The translations under genes and the position numbers were made by a program. A DNA stretch of 64,000 bases from Kitagawia praeruptora. Lineage: Eukaryota; Streptophyta; Magnoliopsida; Apiales; Apiaceae. This document shows positions 1-12,623 of this stretch, piece by piece. The notes beneath the pieces are model-generated. The model was not told where the DNA came from and ran no database searches. It saw only the letters and a list, made by a program, of their open reading frames with translations. Location of the stretch: contig CM075351.1 in NCBI GenBank assembly GCA_037693485.1, forward strand, positions 66,986,001-67,050,000, read 5' to 3'. Every line of letters begins with the position of its first letter. Within the stretch, counting starts at the first letter, position 1.

Positions 1-100
1 CTGAAAAGTGAATTTTATCATATGTTTTATTAGTATATTTAGAGTTATAAATATTAAATTTAATTATGTTGTTAGTGAGAATCGAACCCTTGACTTATGG

Positions 101-747
101 CAGGTCCGATCCGGAATTTTTCGGGGCCCTAGGCAAAATAATAATTTGGGGCCCTTTAAAAAAGGTTCCTCTTGCCGTAATTAAGAGCATGGTTGTAATT
201 CGTGCAAAGATTTTTTTCAGAAGTCGTGCCCGGCTTGTTAATTTCTTGAGCTGAGCCGACTCATTTTGCTAAACAAGCCTATTTAAACCAGTGGGGGTGA
301 ACTAGCTCGTGTAAAATTATACTTAAACGAGTCTAATCTTGTGCCCGAAATCGGCTCATTAAATTTCATTAGCGGAGCCAAACCGACTCGTTTAGCTAAA
401 TGAGCCTTGACTTGTGTTTGAACTCGACTAATTAAAAAGCTCGAGCCTAGAATTTTTTTTTTGACAAATATTAAAAAAATTAACAAACTTATTGATGTGT
501 GGAGAAAATTTTGATATTAAAAAAAGTTTGGATATTGGGGAGAGAAATCAGAGAAGATGAAGAATTTAATTTTGATACGGGGGTAAAAAGTGTGTCATTC
601 TTGAAGTAAAAAAATTTCTTCTAGTTTTTACATTTTTATTGTATCAATTATTTTCAGTACTATTATTATAAAAACTAAAAAAATGGGCCTTTTTTTAAGT
701 TTGGGCCCTTGGTCGTTGCCCTCTAAACTACCCTAGAACCGGGCCAG
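101..747. mobile_element. Non-autonomous hAT element (647 bp)
   Basis: Exact 8-bp TSD acttatgg flanks it at 93-100 and 748-755. The ends are CAGGTCCG on the left and, read from the right, CTGGCCCGG, followed on both sides by GGGCCC-rich subterminal sequence. No transposase ORF is present. The 8-bp TSD and CAG/CTG-type ends fit the hAT superfamily. Confidence 0.8.
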
Positions 748-789
748 ACTTATGGTAGTGCCGAAAAGTGAATTTTATCATATATTTTT

Positions 790-1275
790 GGGTTTTTTAA
801 TAATATGTCCCAATTTAAAACATGGTTTGTAAATATGTCCTATATATATTTGAAATTTCAAATATATGCTAAAATCAGTTTTTCATTCAAATTTTAATCG
901 AAAAGGACCATTGTACCCTTTTTAATCAAATTTATTTTAAAATATAATGTCTCATAAAAACATTAATTTTATTTGGTGAAGGGTGCTCCTGGCGGGGACT
1001 GTGTAAGTAAATAAATAAAAAATATTTATTTTATGGTTAAAATTAAAAAAGTGCCCCTGGCGGGTCCTGTACTAAAAAATATAAAAAATATTTTTTTTAC
1101 TTGTTAAAATTTTAAAATTTTAGTATACTTATAATAGAAATTAATTAATAAAAAAGGGTATATTGGTCTCTATAAAACTTAAAAATTGATAATGGGACAT
1201 GTAATTAATAAATCAATATGTTGGGACATATTTGTAAAATGATCTATTAATTTGGGACATATTATACAAATTCCC
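790..1275. mobile_element. Mutator-like MITE (486 bp)
   Basis: The ends form an imperfect inverted repeat: GGGTTTTTTAATAATATGTCCC on the left versus GGGAATTTGTATAATATGTCCC read from the right (each 22 nt, described here for its ATAATATGTCCC core). A 9-bp TSD with one mismatch flanks it (tatattttt 781-789, tatatttta 1276-1284), fitting Mutator-like elements. An internal duplication carries the motif cctggcggg twice (near 987 and 1056). No coding sequence. Confidence 0.65.
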
Positions 1276-1284
1276 TATATTTTA

Positions 1285-1661
1285 TTAGTATATTTAGAGT
1301 TATAAATATAAAATTTAATTATCCCTCTTACTCTTATTATATAATAGGATATAATATAATTTGAAATAGTGGATCATTACTTTTATAATAATACTATTTT
1401 CTATATATATTCAACGACACAGATTTATCATAATCTTATTGCAATAAATTTATAGTTCCAAATAATTAAATTACACGAAAATTTGTACTTTCACATATTT
1501 TTGTATGAATTTAACATCCGTACGGTTGGATTATTCAAATAATAATTAATTTATCATAATTTAAATTTTAAACCATACTAATAGAGAATTTCTCTATTAT
1601 GTGTTTTAGATACTCATTTCCCATATGTTATAAAAGATCGAGTAATTGTAAAATAAAGAAA
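1285..1661. other. AT-rich intergenic stretch
   Basis: Very AT-rich DNA between the MITE cluster and the first LTR retrotransposon. Apart from the end of the 64 bp repeat (to 1321), I see no ORF, promoter-like structure or recognisable repeat. Confidence 0.5.
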
Positions 1662-1666
1662 TCTAC

Positions 1667-2161
1667 TGATATGGGCTAAAAATAAACCCTAAAGACACAT
1701 TTAATGTGGCATTAATTAAACCTAGAATGGTCCAAAAGTGGGGCCCACCAGTTGGGCCCAAACCCTAATTATAATATTAATTTCGTAATTAATATTAAGG
1801 GTAGTAAAACAACTCAGCAAATAAGAGTCAAACAAGAATACGATTCTTGCTTGACTTAGCCTCCAAGATACATATCTCAACATGGAAACTGATTCATACA
1901 TGGAAGGAGACTAGAACCTTCTAGTCGGTGACTTGCCCACCAAGTCACCTAACCCTACTACGATTTTAGGGCTTCTCAGCCTATATAAAGGGTCTGACCC
2001 CTCATTCTCAGAACTACGTTTTCTTGGCTTGATTCTTTAATACAGAGATACGTAGGCATTCTGCGAGGACCATTTAGTCTCGAACGCAGAAGCAGCCATT
2101 AAAGCACGAAGCTCCCGAACCCTAGCCGTCATAATCATAACCTAGTTTTTATTCCACAACA
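1667..2161 (+). repeat. 5' LTR of Tat element 1
   Basis: Starts TGATATGGGC and ends CCACAACA (TG...CA). It is 495 bp, the same length as the 3' LTR, with six transition differences. A TATA box (ctatataaag, about 1981-1990) is the likely promoter, with transcription starting some 30 bp downstream. Confidence 0.95.
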
Positions 2162-2163
2162 TT

Positions 2164-2179
2164 TGGCGCCGTCTGTGGG
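2164..2179 (+). promoter_or_regulatory. Primer-binding site
   Basis: TGGCGCCGTCTGTGGG begins 2 bp after the LTR. The first nine bases fit the complement of a tRNA 3' end of the TGGCGCCGT (tRNA-Asp-like) type. Tat element 2 carries the same 16 bases, which ties the two families together. Confidence 0.8.
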
Positions 2180-5100
2180 TAAAAAACATCAACCATGGTT
2201 AACACACGAAGGACACCAGCAATTACAGAGCCAATCGCAACCGAGGCTCTACCTCTTAGCTTTGCTCCGCCCCTCACTGAACAAGTACCTCCAGTATCTG
2301 GGACTATCGTTCCGTATCAAGCTTCTCAACCCCTAGGGACAACTTCCCATGTTGAGAGTACGCTACCTCCGATCGTCCACACAAATCCAGGGACTAACCC
2401 CCTCCAGGTGGGGATTTCTTCTTTGATTGTAGACCCCAACAACCCTCCACGTGGGGTTCAGATCCACACTACGGATCTCCCCATAAGCACCAATCCGATG
2501 TACGGGCTGCCTAATTACCCTCCTACCCAAGGAGCTGGATCAAGTGGTCATGCCCTGTATATTCGAGATCGAGATTATCGCGATTTTTCTGGTCCTTATA
2601 CGGATGAGTCATCTTCTGACGATGATTACGAACGTGATGAAGCTCCAAGGAGGCGACGTGCAAGTAAAGAGCCTCTAGGAAGAACTCAAACTACTCACGA
2701 TGGACTCCCTTCAACAACTACTGAGAGGATTAAGGCTTATAAAGCCGAGATCTTAAGATTAAAGGAAGACATGGCCAGAGAACAAGCCAGATCTAATCAG
2801 ACTCGACCTCCTCCGACTGCAGGAGGGATTCCCTTTATAGATCTGGAGAGGCCTTCAAGAAGGCAAAGAAGGGCTACCGCCCCAACTGGAAGAACAACGA
2901 GGGTGGAAACCCCCAAGAGCAACCCCAAGGATCTGATGCCACTTGGGGATCCTGATGATCCCACACCCCCGTTTATTGAGGAGGTGATGAATGCTCGTAT
3001 CTCAAAGAAGTTTAAGATGCCAACAATTAAAGCTTATGATGGAATGGGTGATCCTGCAAACCACGTTAGAACATTCTCAAACGCACTGCTGTTGCAGCCT
3101 ACGAGTGACGCTTTGAAGTGTAGGGCATTCCCTCAAACTTTATCAGGTATGGCTCAACGATGGTATAGCCGGCTTCCTGCAAATTCGATTGGTTCCTTTA
3201 AAGAGTTGAGTGCTGCTTTCATTAGTCAGTTTATCAGCGGAAGAACGCATGAGAAAAGTTCTGCATCTCTTATGTATGTCGTACAAGGGAAGAACGAAAG
3301 TCTGAGAGACTATCTTAAGAGGTTCACCAAAGAGACTCTGAACATCACTGATCTGGACAATAAGGTTGCAATGGTAGCCTTGGAGCATGGTACCACCGAC
3401 CTATACTTTAAGAGATCATTGGCAAAGCATCCCCCTGAGAATATGGCTGATCTCCAGCGAAGGGCTGATAAGTATATCAAGGCCGAAGATAGCACGAAGA
3501 AGGAAGTCACGTTAGGCAATGGTCGGGGGAACAATGATACAAAAAAGCGCAAGCAAGAGCAGGAGTACGATGCTAGGGACAAGTATCCCCGAACTAGCAA
3601 AGACTCTGATTCGCCACCAAAAAAGAGCTTGGGACCAAGGTTCTCTGACTATGCAAGGTTAAATGCTCCTAGAAGTCAGATCTTGTTGGAGATTGAGAAG
3701 GATAAGGACTTCCGATGGCCGAAGCCACTCAGGGGAGACCCCGCGAAGAGGAACAAGGATCAATATTGTCATTTCCACCGAGATGTAGGGCATGATACAG
3801 ATGATTGTAGGCAGTTAAAGGATGAGATCGAATTTCTGATCCGCAAAGGGAAACTGAGTAACTTCACCAAGGGTGAAGACCGTGGAACCCAAAGAAGGGA
3901 CTACGAAAAGAGAAACAGTGATAGAAGGGATAATGATCGTGACCGTAACACACAGCCCCGAGGGCCATTTATCAACATGATCTGGGGAGGCCCGACAGCG
4001 GCCGGTACAACTCGAAACTCTCGAAAGGCATACGCCAGGGAGGTGATGCACATCGTGGGAGAGGCCCCGAAGCGTGCTAGAACTGAAATCGTAATTGGTT
4101 TTGATGATTCTGATCTTGAAGGGGTGAAATTCCCCCATGATGACCCGTTAGTTATAACCCCTGTGATTGGGAACTCGGAAGTAAAGCGAGTCTTGATAGA
4201 CAATGGAGCTTCTGTTGACATTCTGTTTCACGATGCTTTTGTAAAGATGGGATATACCGATTCTCAGCTGACCCCAACTAACATGCCCATCTATGGATTC
4301 AATGGAGTTGAGTCCAAGGTAGAAGGTACTATCCAGTTACCCATGACAATTGGGCAGAAACCTAAGGAAGCTACTCAAATGTTGAATTTTCTGGTAATTA
4401 AGGCAGCCTCTACTTATAACGCAATCCTGGGAAGGACTGGACTTCATGCGTTCAAGGCTGTTGCCTCAACATATCACATGAAGATTAAGTTTCCAACCCG
4501 AAATGGGGTCGGAGAACAAAAAGGCGACCAGAAGATGGCAAGAAGTTGTTATGTATCCGCCCTAAGAGCTGATGGAGTCGGGGGGCAGGTACTCCCGATT
4601 GAAGACATGGATGTCCGTAGTGATGATGAACAGCGAGGGAAGCCAGCAGAGGATTTAATACATGTTCCTCTGGAGCTGGGCGACCCAGAAAAGGTTACAT
4701 ACATAGGAGCATCTCTGAAGGAACCCCTGAAGGGCGAATTGACAGCATTCTTACAAGAGAATAGCGATGTGTTTGCTTGGACAGCAGCAGACATGCCGGG
4801 GATTGACCCCCAACTTATAACTCACAGATTGAACGTCGATCCTGCACGAAAGAAGATAAAGCAGAAAAAGAGAAATTTTGCTCCTGAAAGGCAAGAGGCC
4901 ATTAAGCAAGAAGTTGACAAGCTTTTGGAAGCTGGATTTATTGAGGAGATTCAGTTCCCTGAATGGTTGGCTAATCCCGTCATGGTCAAGAAAGCGAATG
5001 GAAAGTGGAGAATGTGTATCGACTTCACAGATTTGAACGATGCATGCCCAAAGGATTGTTTCCCTCTACCAAGGATTGACACCCTAATAGATGCCACAGC

Positions 5101-7666
5101 TGGACACGAGATGTTGAGTTTCATGGATGGTTTCAGTGGTTACAATCAAATTAAAATGCATAAGGAGGACATCCCAAAGGTATCTTTCATTACTGATTTT
5201 GGTGTTTTCTGTTATCTTGTTATGGCTTTTGGTCTCAAGAATGCAGGAGCTACTTATCAACGATTGGTGAATAAGATATTCGCCCATCTAATTGGAAAAA
5301 CCATGGAGGTCTATGTTGATGACATGTTAGTCAAGAGCCTACTCAAGGCAGATCACATTAGGCACCTCAGAGAGGCATTTGAAGTGCTAAGGCACCACAA
5401 GATGATGTTGAATCCAGCCAAGTGTGCTTTTGGTGTTGGATCGGGAAAATTTTTGGGGCTGATGGTTTCCAAGAGAGGCATAGAGGCCAACCCGGACAAG
5501 ATTAAGGCTATTCTGGATATGGAGCCACCCCGCTCAATACGAGATGTACAGAAATTGACTGGCCGAGTTGCGGCCCTCGGGAGATTCATCTCCAAATCTG
5601 GTGACAAATGCTTGCCTTTCTTTCAGGCATTAAAGAAGGTGAAAAATTTTGAGTGGACTACAGAGAGCCAAGAGGCCTTTGAGCAGTTGAAGAAATACAT
5701 GGCTGAAGCCCCGTTGTTGGCCAAACCTAGTCCTGGGGAGATTCTTTACCTATACCTGGCGGTATCCGAACAAGCATTGAGTGCTGTTCTTGTCAAAGAA
5801 GAAAAGAAGGTTCAGAAACCCATCTACTATGTGAGTAAGGTGCTACATGGGGCGGAGTTGAATTACTCTCCCATTGAGAAGTTTGCATTGGCATTGATTA
5901 CTGCCTCAAGGAAATTGAGACCGTACTTCCAGGCTCACAAAATCGAAGTCTTGACAGATCAACAATTGAGAAGCATATTGCACAGCCCGAAAGCAAGTGG
6001 AAGATTGATCAAATGGGCTATAGAGCTTGGAGAGTTTGATATCAAGTATAAGCCTCGGACAGCCATCAAGGCTCAGGCATTGGCTAACTTCGTGGTTGAA
6101 TGCACCATTAACAACCAAGAAGTCGGGGGGCAGGAGATGATAACCACCCCGGAGAACGAAGATAAAGATAAAGAACTTATAGCTGACCAGAAAGAGTATT
6201 GGGTGCTCTATTTTGATGGAGCATAAAAAACAAAATCTAGTGGTGCAGGTTTGGTTTTGCAAAGCCCCGATGGGTTCACAGTTGAATATGCTTTGAAGTT
6301 GGACTTTTCGACAACCAACAATGAAGCTGAGTATGAGGCATTAATAGCCGGATTGGGATTGGCCAGAGTCATGAGGGTCAAGAACCTCAAAGTGTGTGGA
6401 GATTCAAGACTGGTAGTCTCGCAAGTGAATGGTGAGTTTGAGGCCAAGGATGAAACTATGGCAAAATACCTCAGAGTCGTGAAAGCTGTTATGACTCAGT
6501 TTGAGGAGTGCTATGTGGAGCACATTCCTAGGGACGAGAACGTTAAGGCCGATGCCCTCTCTAAGTTCGCTTCTTCTGAGATAGAGAATTATGCAGGAAG
6601 TGTTTACTTCCAGGTCTTGAAGGCCCCGACCGTCAACTCTAAGTTGGTAGCACCGATCGATGTTGGAAGCTGTTGGATAGATCCTATTAAAGCTCATCTA
6701 GAAACCGGATGGCTCCCTGACAATGCCTTGGAGGCACGAAAATTGTAAGTGAGAGCATTGAGATATGCCTTGATTGAAGGCATCTTATACAAGAGATCGT
6801 TTGTCATCCCGTACTTGAAGTGCTTAAGGCCCCAAGAGGCAAGAGAAGCATTGGAAGAAGTTCATGAAGGGATCTGTGGGCAACACTTGGGGGGCAGAGC
6901 CCTAGCCCACAAGATTACCCGCCTGGGATTCTATTGGCCAGAGATGTTGGCAGATGCCCAGGATTATGTCAAGAAGTGTGACAGATGTCAAAAACACGCC
7001 CCTGTTGTAAGGCAGCCGCCTGAGAGATTAACCTCAATCAGCTCTCCCATTCCGTTTGCAATGTGGGGGATGGACATTCTTGGTCCTTTCCCTATGGCTT
7101 CAGCACAAAGGAAGTTTCTGATTATCGCCATTGATTACTTCACTAAATGGATTGAGGCTAAGCCTTTAGCCAAGATAACCACCTAGCAAGTTTCCCAGTT
7201 CTTTTGGGAGAACATAATTTGTAGGTATGGAATCCCGCGAATTCTTGTGACGGATAATGGGACACAGTTTAACAATGAGGAATTCAAGAAGTATTGTGAG
7301 GAAAACGCTATTGAGCTTCGTTTTACCTCAGTGGCACATCCACAAGCAAATGGGCAGGCCGAGGTGGCCAATCGAATCATCCTGGATGGGTTAAAGAAAA
7401 GGGTCGAACGCTCGAGGAATACTTGGGTGGATGAGTTGCTGCCTATACTATGGGCGTATCGCACCACCTGTAAGGTGACAACGGGAGCAACCCCGTTTTT
7501 GCTAGCTTATGGAGCTGAAGCAGTTGTACCACTGGAAATCATGCATGCATCACCTCGAGTTGAGGCATTTGAACCTGAGACTAATAAAGAAGGCATGAGG
7601 CTCGCCCTAGATCTGATTGATGAAGTCAGGGACGAGGCAAACGCCAGAAATGCGGAGCATCAAAAG

Positions 7667-10600
7667 TGTAACGACCCGGAAAATTACGTGTAATTTATTA
7701 TATTAAAATATATTTTTAGTTGATTTTAATGCGTGTTAGTTTATTTTTAATGCATTTAAACGCGTTATGATTTTTATTAAATAGGAAAATTATCTCATAC
7801 GTGTTATGTGACTTCTGTGTAGCATAGATTATTTTATTCTATTTTTCTGTAATTTTTATATTTTTAGAATACAGTTATTTTGCATTTTAATTTCCGGATC
7901 CAGCCCCTATACTGAATCTGAAGCCTTGTTTTTGATAAAATTATTTTTTATATAATGATAGGATATTTAAAGATGCATTATTTTGTAATTTTTGTAATGT
8001 TCATAATTTTTGGAAAATTTTGACATATATATTGTATTTGTTTAAAAATAAAAATTTTACATTTTATCCCATAAAAATTATTTTTAAGGCTTAATAATTT
8101 TAATTAGGGGTTAACAATATTTTTGGGGTATTAATTTTCGATTAATATAAATAGGAATCAGATTTTTATTTATTTATTAATAATTCATAAAAATCAGATT
8201 TTATATAAATAAATCAATATAAGAATATATTTTCTCTCTCCTGTTCTTGAGGATCAAAGCTGAATTTGAAGGTGTTATAGACATCTGATTTTGGCGATCT
8301 TGTAGTCGAATCGAAGCTCTCAACATCTAGTTTCATAATCTACAATCGGTTTTCGTGTTGGGTAAATTTCTGATTTTATATTAATTTTCTTTTGGATCTG
8401 GAAAATTAGGGTTCTTCATTAATTTGGGGCTTTTTGATTCTTTGATTTTCCGGTTGAATTGATTGTTTGTATAGCTTTATATTGATTCCAGGAGTTCAAT
8501 TCCATGCTAAATTTCATCGTTATATTGCTAGTTTGTTCAATTCGAAATTAGGGTTCTTGAGCCTAATTTGGGGATTTTTGATTGAGTGATTTTCCGGTTG
8601 TTTTGATGATTCCAATAGCTTTATATGATCATTTGGAGTCGATTTATGTGGTCAATTGCATCATTATATTGCCGGATTGTGATATTCGAGTTTTAAAGTT
8701 TTAACCGAAACTTTGAATCAATAGTCCGTTGTGTGTGTTAATTGTTTGCGTTAGTGGTTATGGGGGAAAGATTGTATGAGTTATAAGCTTCATTTTGTGA
8801 TGTTAAACACGCGATTTGGTTTAGAAATGAAGGAAAACGAATTTTTGACCGGATTTTTGGTTGAAGCTCGCCGGCGACGAGTTTTTCTTCAACTTTCGGT
8901 CGTTTTGGTCGCGTTTTTGTTGTTTCCGTTGGCACGGTTGAGTTTGTCATGAAATTTTAGTCAAGATCCATATTTTACACGCTTGATTTGGTTTTGTGTT
9001 GTAAAAGTTATGGTCGCCGGAAGTTCGCCGGACAATTTTCCGGTGACCGGATTCTGGAGAAACCTCCATTGTTGGAGGTGGTGTTCTTCGAAGCATTCAT
9101 ACGAAGAACAGCATAGGTGGTGATGAATAGTAACATTTTGATCTTCAAAATCTTAAAACTTTTCAGAAAAATGTTTTTGGGTCAAATTTTTATAGAATTT
9201 TTCTAAAATTCAGATTTCTTTTATTTATTATTATTTTAATTTCTAAAAATTAAATTTAATTAGGTAATGATTTTTAAATAATAATTTAATTGATTTAATT
9301 AATTGATTAATTCATTTTAATTGATTAATTATATTAATTAATTATTATTTAAATATTTAATTGACTTAATTAATTTTAAATCTTTTTATGATAAAATATT
9401 TGTTTATTTTAGGGGTTGATTAATAAATAATTAATTTGAATAATCAATTAATTTAATTATTATTTGAATTATTCTTATTAATTACGTATTAATTAAACCG
9501 TTTATCCGTTTTCAACGAGAAAAGTATTTCTGGAATCAGAAAAATGACCCGGTTCTTATAAAAATAGTTTTAAATTAAAATTCAACTTTTAAATTTTGGT
9601 CAACTTTTTACCAAACCTTTTTATTGAGTCGATTATATCCGATAATTAGGGTTTTGACCCGTTTTCTGTTTTAAAAATATTGGATAAAATCTTTTCATGA
9701 TCTGATCAAGCTTGCTATGTGATTATGTGAATTGCGTGTTATTATTCTTTGATTATCTATTAGTGATTTGTAAATATTCTATGAATAATTTGAGTGCTCT
9801 TTTATTTGTGAGCCGTATATGCTATATGTTAATTGGTTATGTGACAGGTATATATGTATTTAATTCGAGGATTAATGATTATCTCTAGGGTTAATTATTG
9901 TCTTGAGGATTTATGACTTATTTCGAGGATTAATTGTTATCTCGAGGATTAATCGTGTCTTGAGGATTAATGGATTTTCATGTTTCTTTATTGAGGAATA
10001 AGATAAATGTTTTGAGGATTATTTATAGATTGAGCTGGACTAAGTTGAATGCATAAATGTTTAATTCGAGGATTAATTGGTAAATATTGACTTAGGAATG
10101 TCAGCGGAGTTAAGTTGGTATGAGACCAAGAAAGTTGGAGATGGATGCAGTATTGTGTAGATTGTAATAAAGAAGGTTGGAGATGAAAGTATTGGTTGTG
10201 GAATTGCTGGTTTACTTGTGAGGTGTTTTAACACCGGGAAAACGTCTATGTTCAAAGGGGATATTTCCAATTATTTTCTTCCGACGTAGATATTGAAGTA
10301 GAACTTGATGTTTGAAGACTGAAGTACCAGCTTATGTTTGATTATAGAAGTAGACGCGCGGGCTCGATGTCGACGGATCAGACTCGTGGCAATCGCAAGA
10401 GCGTCAAACCAACGAATGATTGAAATAGAAGATCGTGATGCTGTAAGATAGAAGAAGAAGGTAGATGTGTTACCTCGACTTTGCGCAATAGCTAAGGACC
10501 AGAGGCAAGTATTTTCTTTATCATCCTAAACACTTTTTATTTTTCAGTTTCATTTATTCATATCATGACAAATAGTTATTGTTCAGAGCTATTTGTGGTT

Positions 10601-11969
10601 CTTAAATATTTTTGTGCAAAAATAGTTGCTTGATATTGGTATCCTTGATGTGGGGAATTGTTTAAGATAAACTCTTCATATCCTTATTATCGTAGTAAAT
10701 AATAGGGATGTGAACTGTATGTGAAACTAAGCATTTCCTGTTGAATTCGGAAATTGCTCTATTGGATTGGAAAATGGTAAAGCGTAGGAGGCCATGATGA
10801 TTTCATGGTCCAGCAATATTTATTGGAAAGCATAGGAGGCCATGATGATTTCATGGCCCAGCAATATTTAAGGAGGATATGGTAACCATTCCATCTTCCT
10901 ATAGGCTAACATTACTTGCCTATTTTGGTACCCTCATGAAATCCGAACTATACACACACGGAAAAAAAAAAGAGAATACCGGTGGAGTATAGAGGGTCCC
11001 ATTGCTTATGAACCTGATCAGGGGGCAATGGTGTTATGTCTTTATTTATTTTGGTACCCTCATGAAATCCGAATTATAGCACGGGTATCGTAACGTACCA
11101 GTGACTATAAAGGGTCCCATTGCTTATGAACCTGATCAGGGGGCAATGGTGTTATGTCTTTATTTATTTTGGTACCCTCATGAAATCCGGGTTATACACA
11201 CGGGTATAGAAATGTACCGGTGGTAGTATAAAGGGTCCCATTGCTTTTGAACCTGATCAGGGGGCAATGGTGTTTTGTCTTTATTTTTATATATCCAATC
11301 CATATCGCCCGAATGGCTATTATATATTGTGAGTTGGCAGATGATTCATTTTTATGACATGTCAAATGATTTCAGTTATGGTTTGAATGATATCACAGTT
11401 GTTGATTCAGTTTCTCTATAAACTGCTTTACATTTCAGTCGATTTTATGCCCCACTTATCCTGATTTTATATCAAAATTTTTATACGCTTGCTGAGCATT
11501 TCTTTCGCTCATACTTGCTGTTGTAAATTCTAACATTTCAGTAAGGTAGTTTGGCGAGACGTATCCGCACAGTTCAGAAAGAGAAGAAGCGTGATGCTAT
11601 TCTGAAGATGACCTGGCTCAGGATGTCTGGATTTAGTGTAAGATTTATTTTATATAATTGAGTTCTAATATTTATTATTATTATGTATAGTCTAGTTGGC
11701 CTGGCGTACTTTTTATCGAAGTTACACCAGTGGTTTAAGATTTGATCAAAAAGAATGTTGTAAAGAAGGAATGCTTTTTATCTAATGGAATTTGGATTCT
11801 TGTTTCTAGCCCTATAACCTTAAAAGATCTTGGTATGTTGGGGTCACAGATGTTATATTTCCAGTGTTGGGCAATCACAAGTGGATGATTATTATTAAGC
11901 AGATGTTTTATTTTGAGGATTTTTGCGTGACAACCAAATCTTCTGACCCCAGATTTGGGGGGTGTCACA
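7667..11969 (+). mobile_element. 4.3 kb solo-LTR-like insertion inside integrase
   Basis: Exact TSD aaaag (7662-7666, 11970-11974). The ends are TGTAACGACCC and GGGTGTCACA, that is TG...CA with TGT/ACA. No ORF longer than about 115 codons lies inside, and no internal LTR pair is visible. Length, ends and the subterminal cttgctgagc motif (about 11490) suggest a solo LTR of a Del/Tekay-type chromovirus, whose LTRs run to several kb. That assignment is inference. A TATA-like stretch followed by a CT-rich initiator (about 8205-8250) could be its promoter. Its net length with TSD is a multiple of three, so the pol frame is kept across it. Confidence 0.75.
10785..11290. repeat. Tandem repeats near the 3' end of the solo LTR
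   Basis: Two copies of a roughly 50 bp unit (aggaggccatgatgatttca, 10785-10870) are followed by three copies of a 118-127 bp unit. Each longer unit contains ggtaccctcatgaaatccg (about 10926, 11053, 11171) and cctgatcagggggcaatgg. Confidence 0.85.
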
Positions 11970-12623
11970 AAAAGAAAGCATCCTTCTATTACAACCACAG
12001 GGTTAAGGAGAGATTCTTTCAGCAAGGTGACTTGGTTCTTAGGAAGATCGAGGCTTCTGGAGTTGGCCAGAAGGGAAAACTAGCCCCAAACTGGGAAGGG
12101 CCGTATCGAGTTAGGAAGACATTGGGACGAGGATCGTATAAGTTGGAGACCTTGGACGGGGTTGAGGTGCCCCGTACTTGGCATGCCTTGAACCTCAAGA
12201 TTTATTATATTTAAGCTGCCTCTGCAACTATGTAGCTTTTTATTTATTTAGTAGGAGGAGTAGAAATAAGGATCGATGAAACCATTCCAGGGATTAATTC
12301 CCCGAGTAGGACAATAATAAGCTATGTAAGGGTTGAACCCATTTGAGTTATTAATGCAAAGTTTGTTTTTCATTCTGAAAAGTCTATGTTTTGTTTAAGT
12401 ACCTAGCACCTGCTGAGTGCAAATCTAGAAAGATCAAGTACCAAAAAATAAATGAACATACGAATGAAAGAAACGAATGCATACATAAAGACCCCGAAGG
12501 GCCGACAGTTAAAATACAACGAGCAAATAAGAGTTAAGTCCCGAAGGATATTGATTGAAAGCTGATAAAATAAAGCCACAAACGGCTAGATAAGGGCCGT
12601 GCAAGGCCATAGGGGAACCCATC

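Larger units (their letters stand above)
1..1321. repeat. 64 bp direct-repeat frame split by two MITEs
   Basis: The segment at 3-64 (gaaaagtgaattttatca... to ...aaatttaatta) recurs at 763-784 and continues at 1279-1321. The second copy is interrupted by the Mutator-type MITE at 790-1275. Between the two copies lies a short stretch with a pol III B-box-like motif (reverse complement of gaatcgaaccc, 80-90) and the hAT-type MITE at 101-747. This reads as an old non-autonomous repeat later hit twice. The family is not recognised. Confidence 0.55.
2195..12214 (+). pseudogene. gag-pol polyprotein of Tat element 1 (stops and nested insertion)
   Basis: One reading frame runs from ATG 2195 to 12214 once the insertion at 7667-11969 (plus its 5-bp TSD) is set aside. 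The first 1343 codons are open: N-terminal Pro-rich region, gag core (about residues 260-480), a zinc-knuckle-like CxFH...GHxxxxC motif near residue 525, protease with DNGAS near residue 669, and reverse transcriptase with YVDD near residue 1040, followed by RNase H. A second RNase H domain begins YFDGA and is cut by TAA at 6224-6226. Further in-frame stops are TAA 6746-6748 and TAG 7184-7186. Integrase follows, with its HHCC zinc finger (HxnHxnCxxC about 6860-7000) and the DDE core (TDNGTQF about 7248, then NGQAEVAN about 7349). The integrase C-terminus resumes after the insertion at 11975-12214. The product assembles, reverse-transcribes and integrates the element; this copy cannot make it in full. 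Confidence 0.92.

Noticed and set aside
3143..6697. Minus-strand ORFs of 67-118 codons under gag-pol
   Set aside because: Shadow frames of the gag-pol coding sequence with no protein-like features of their own.
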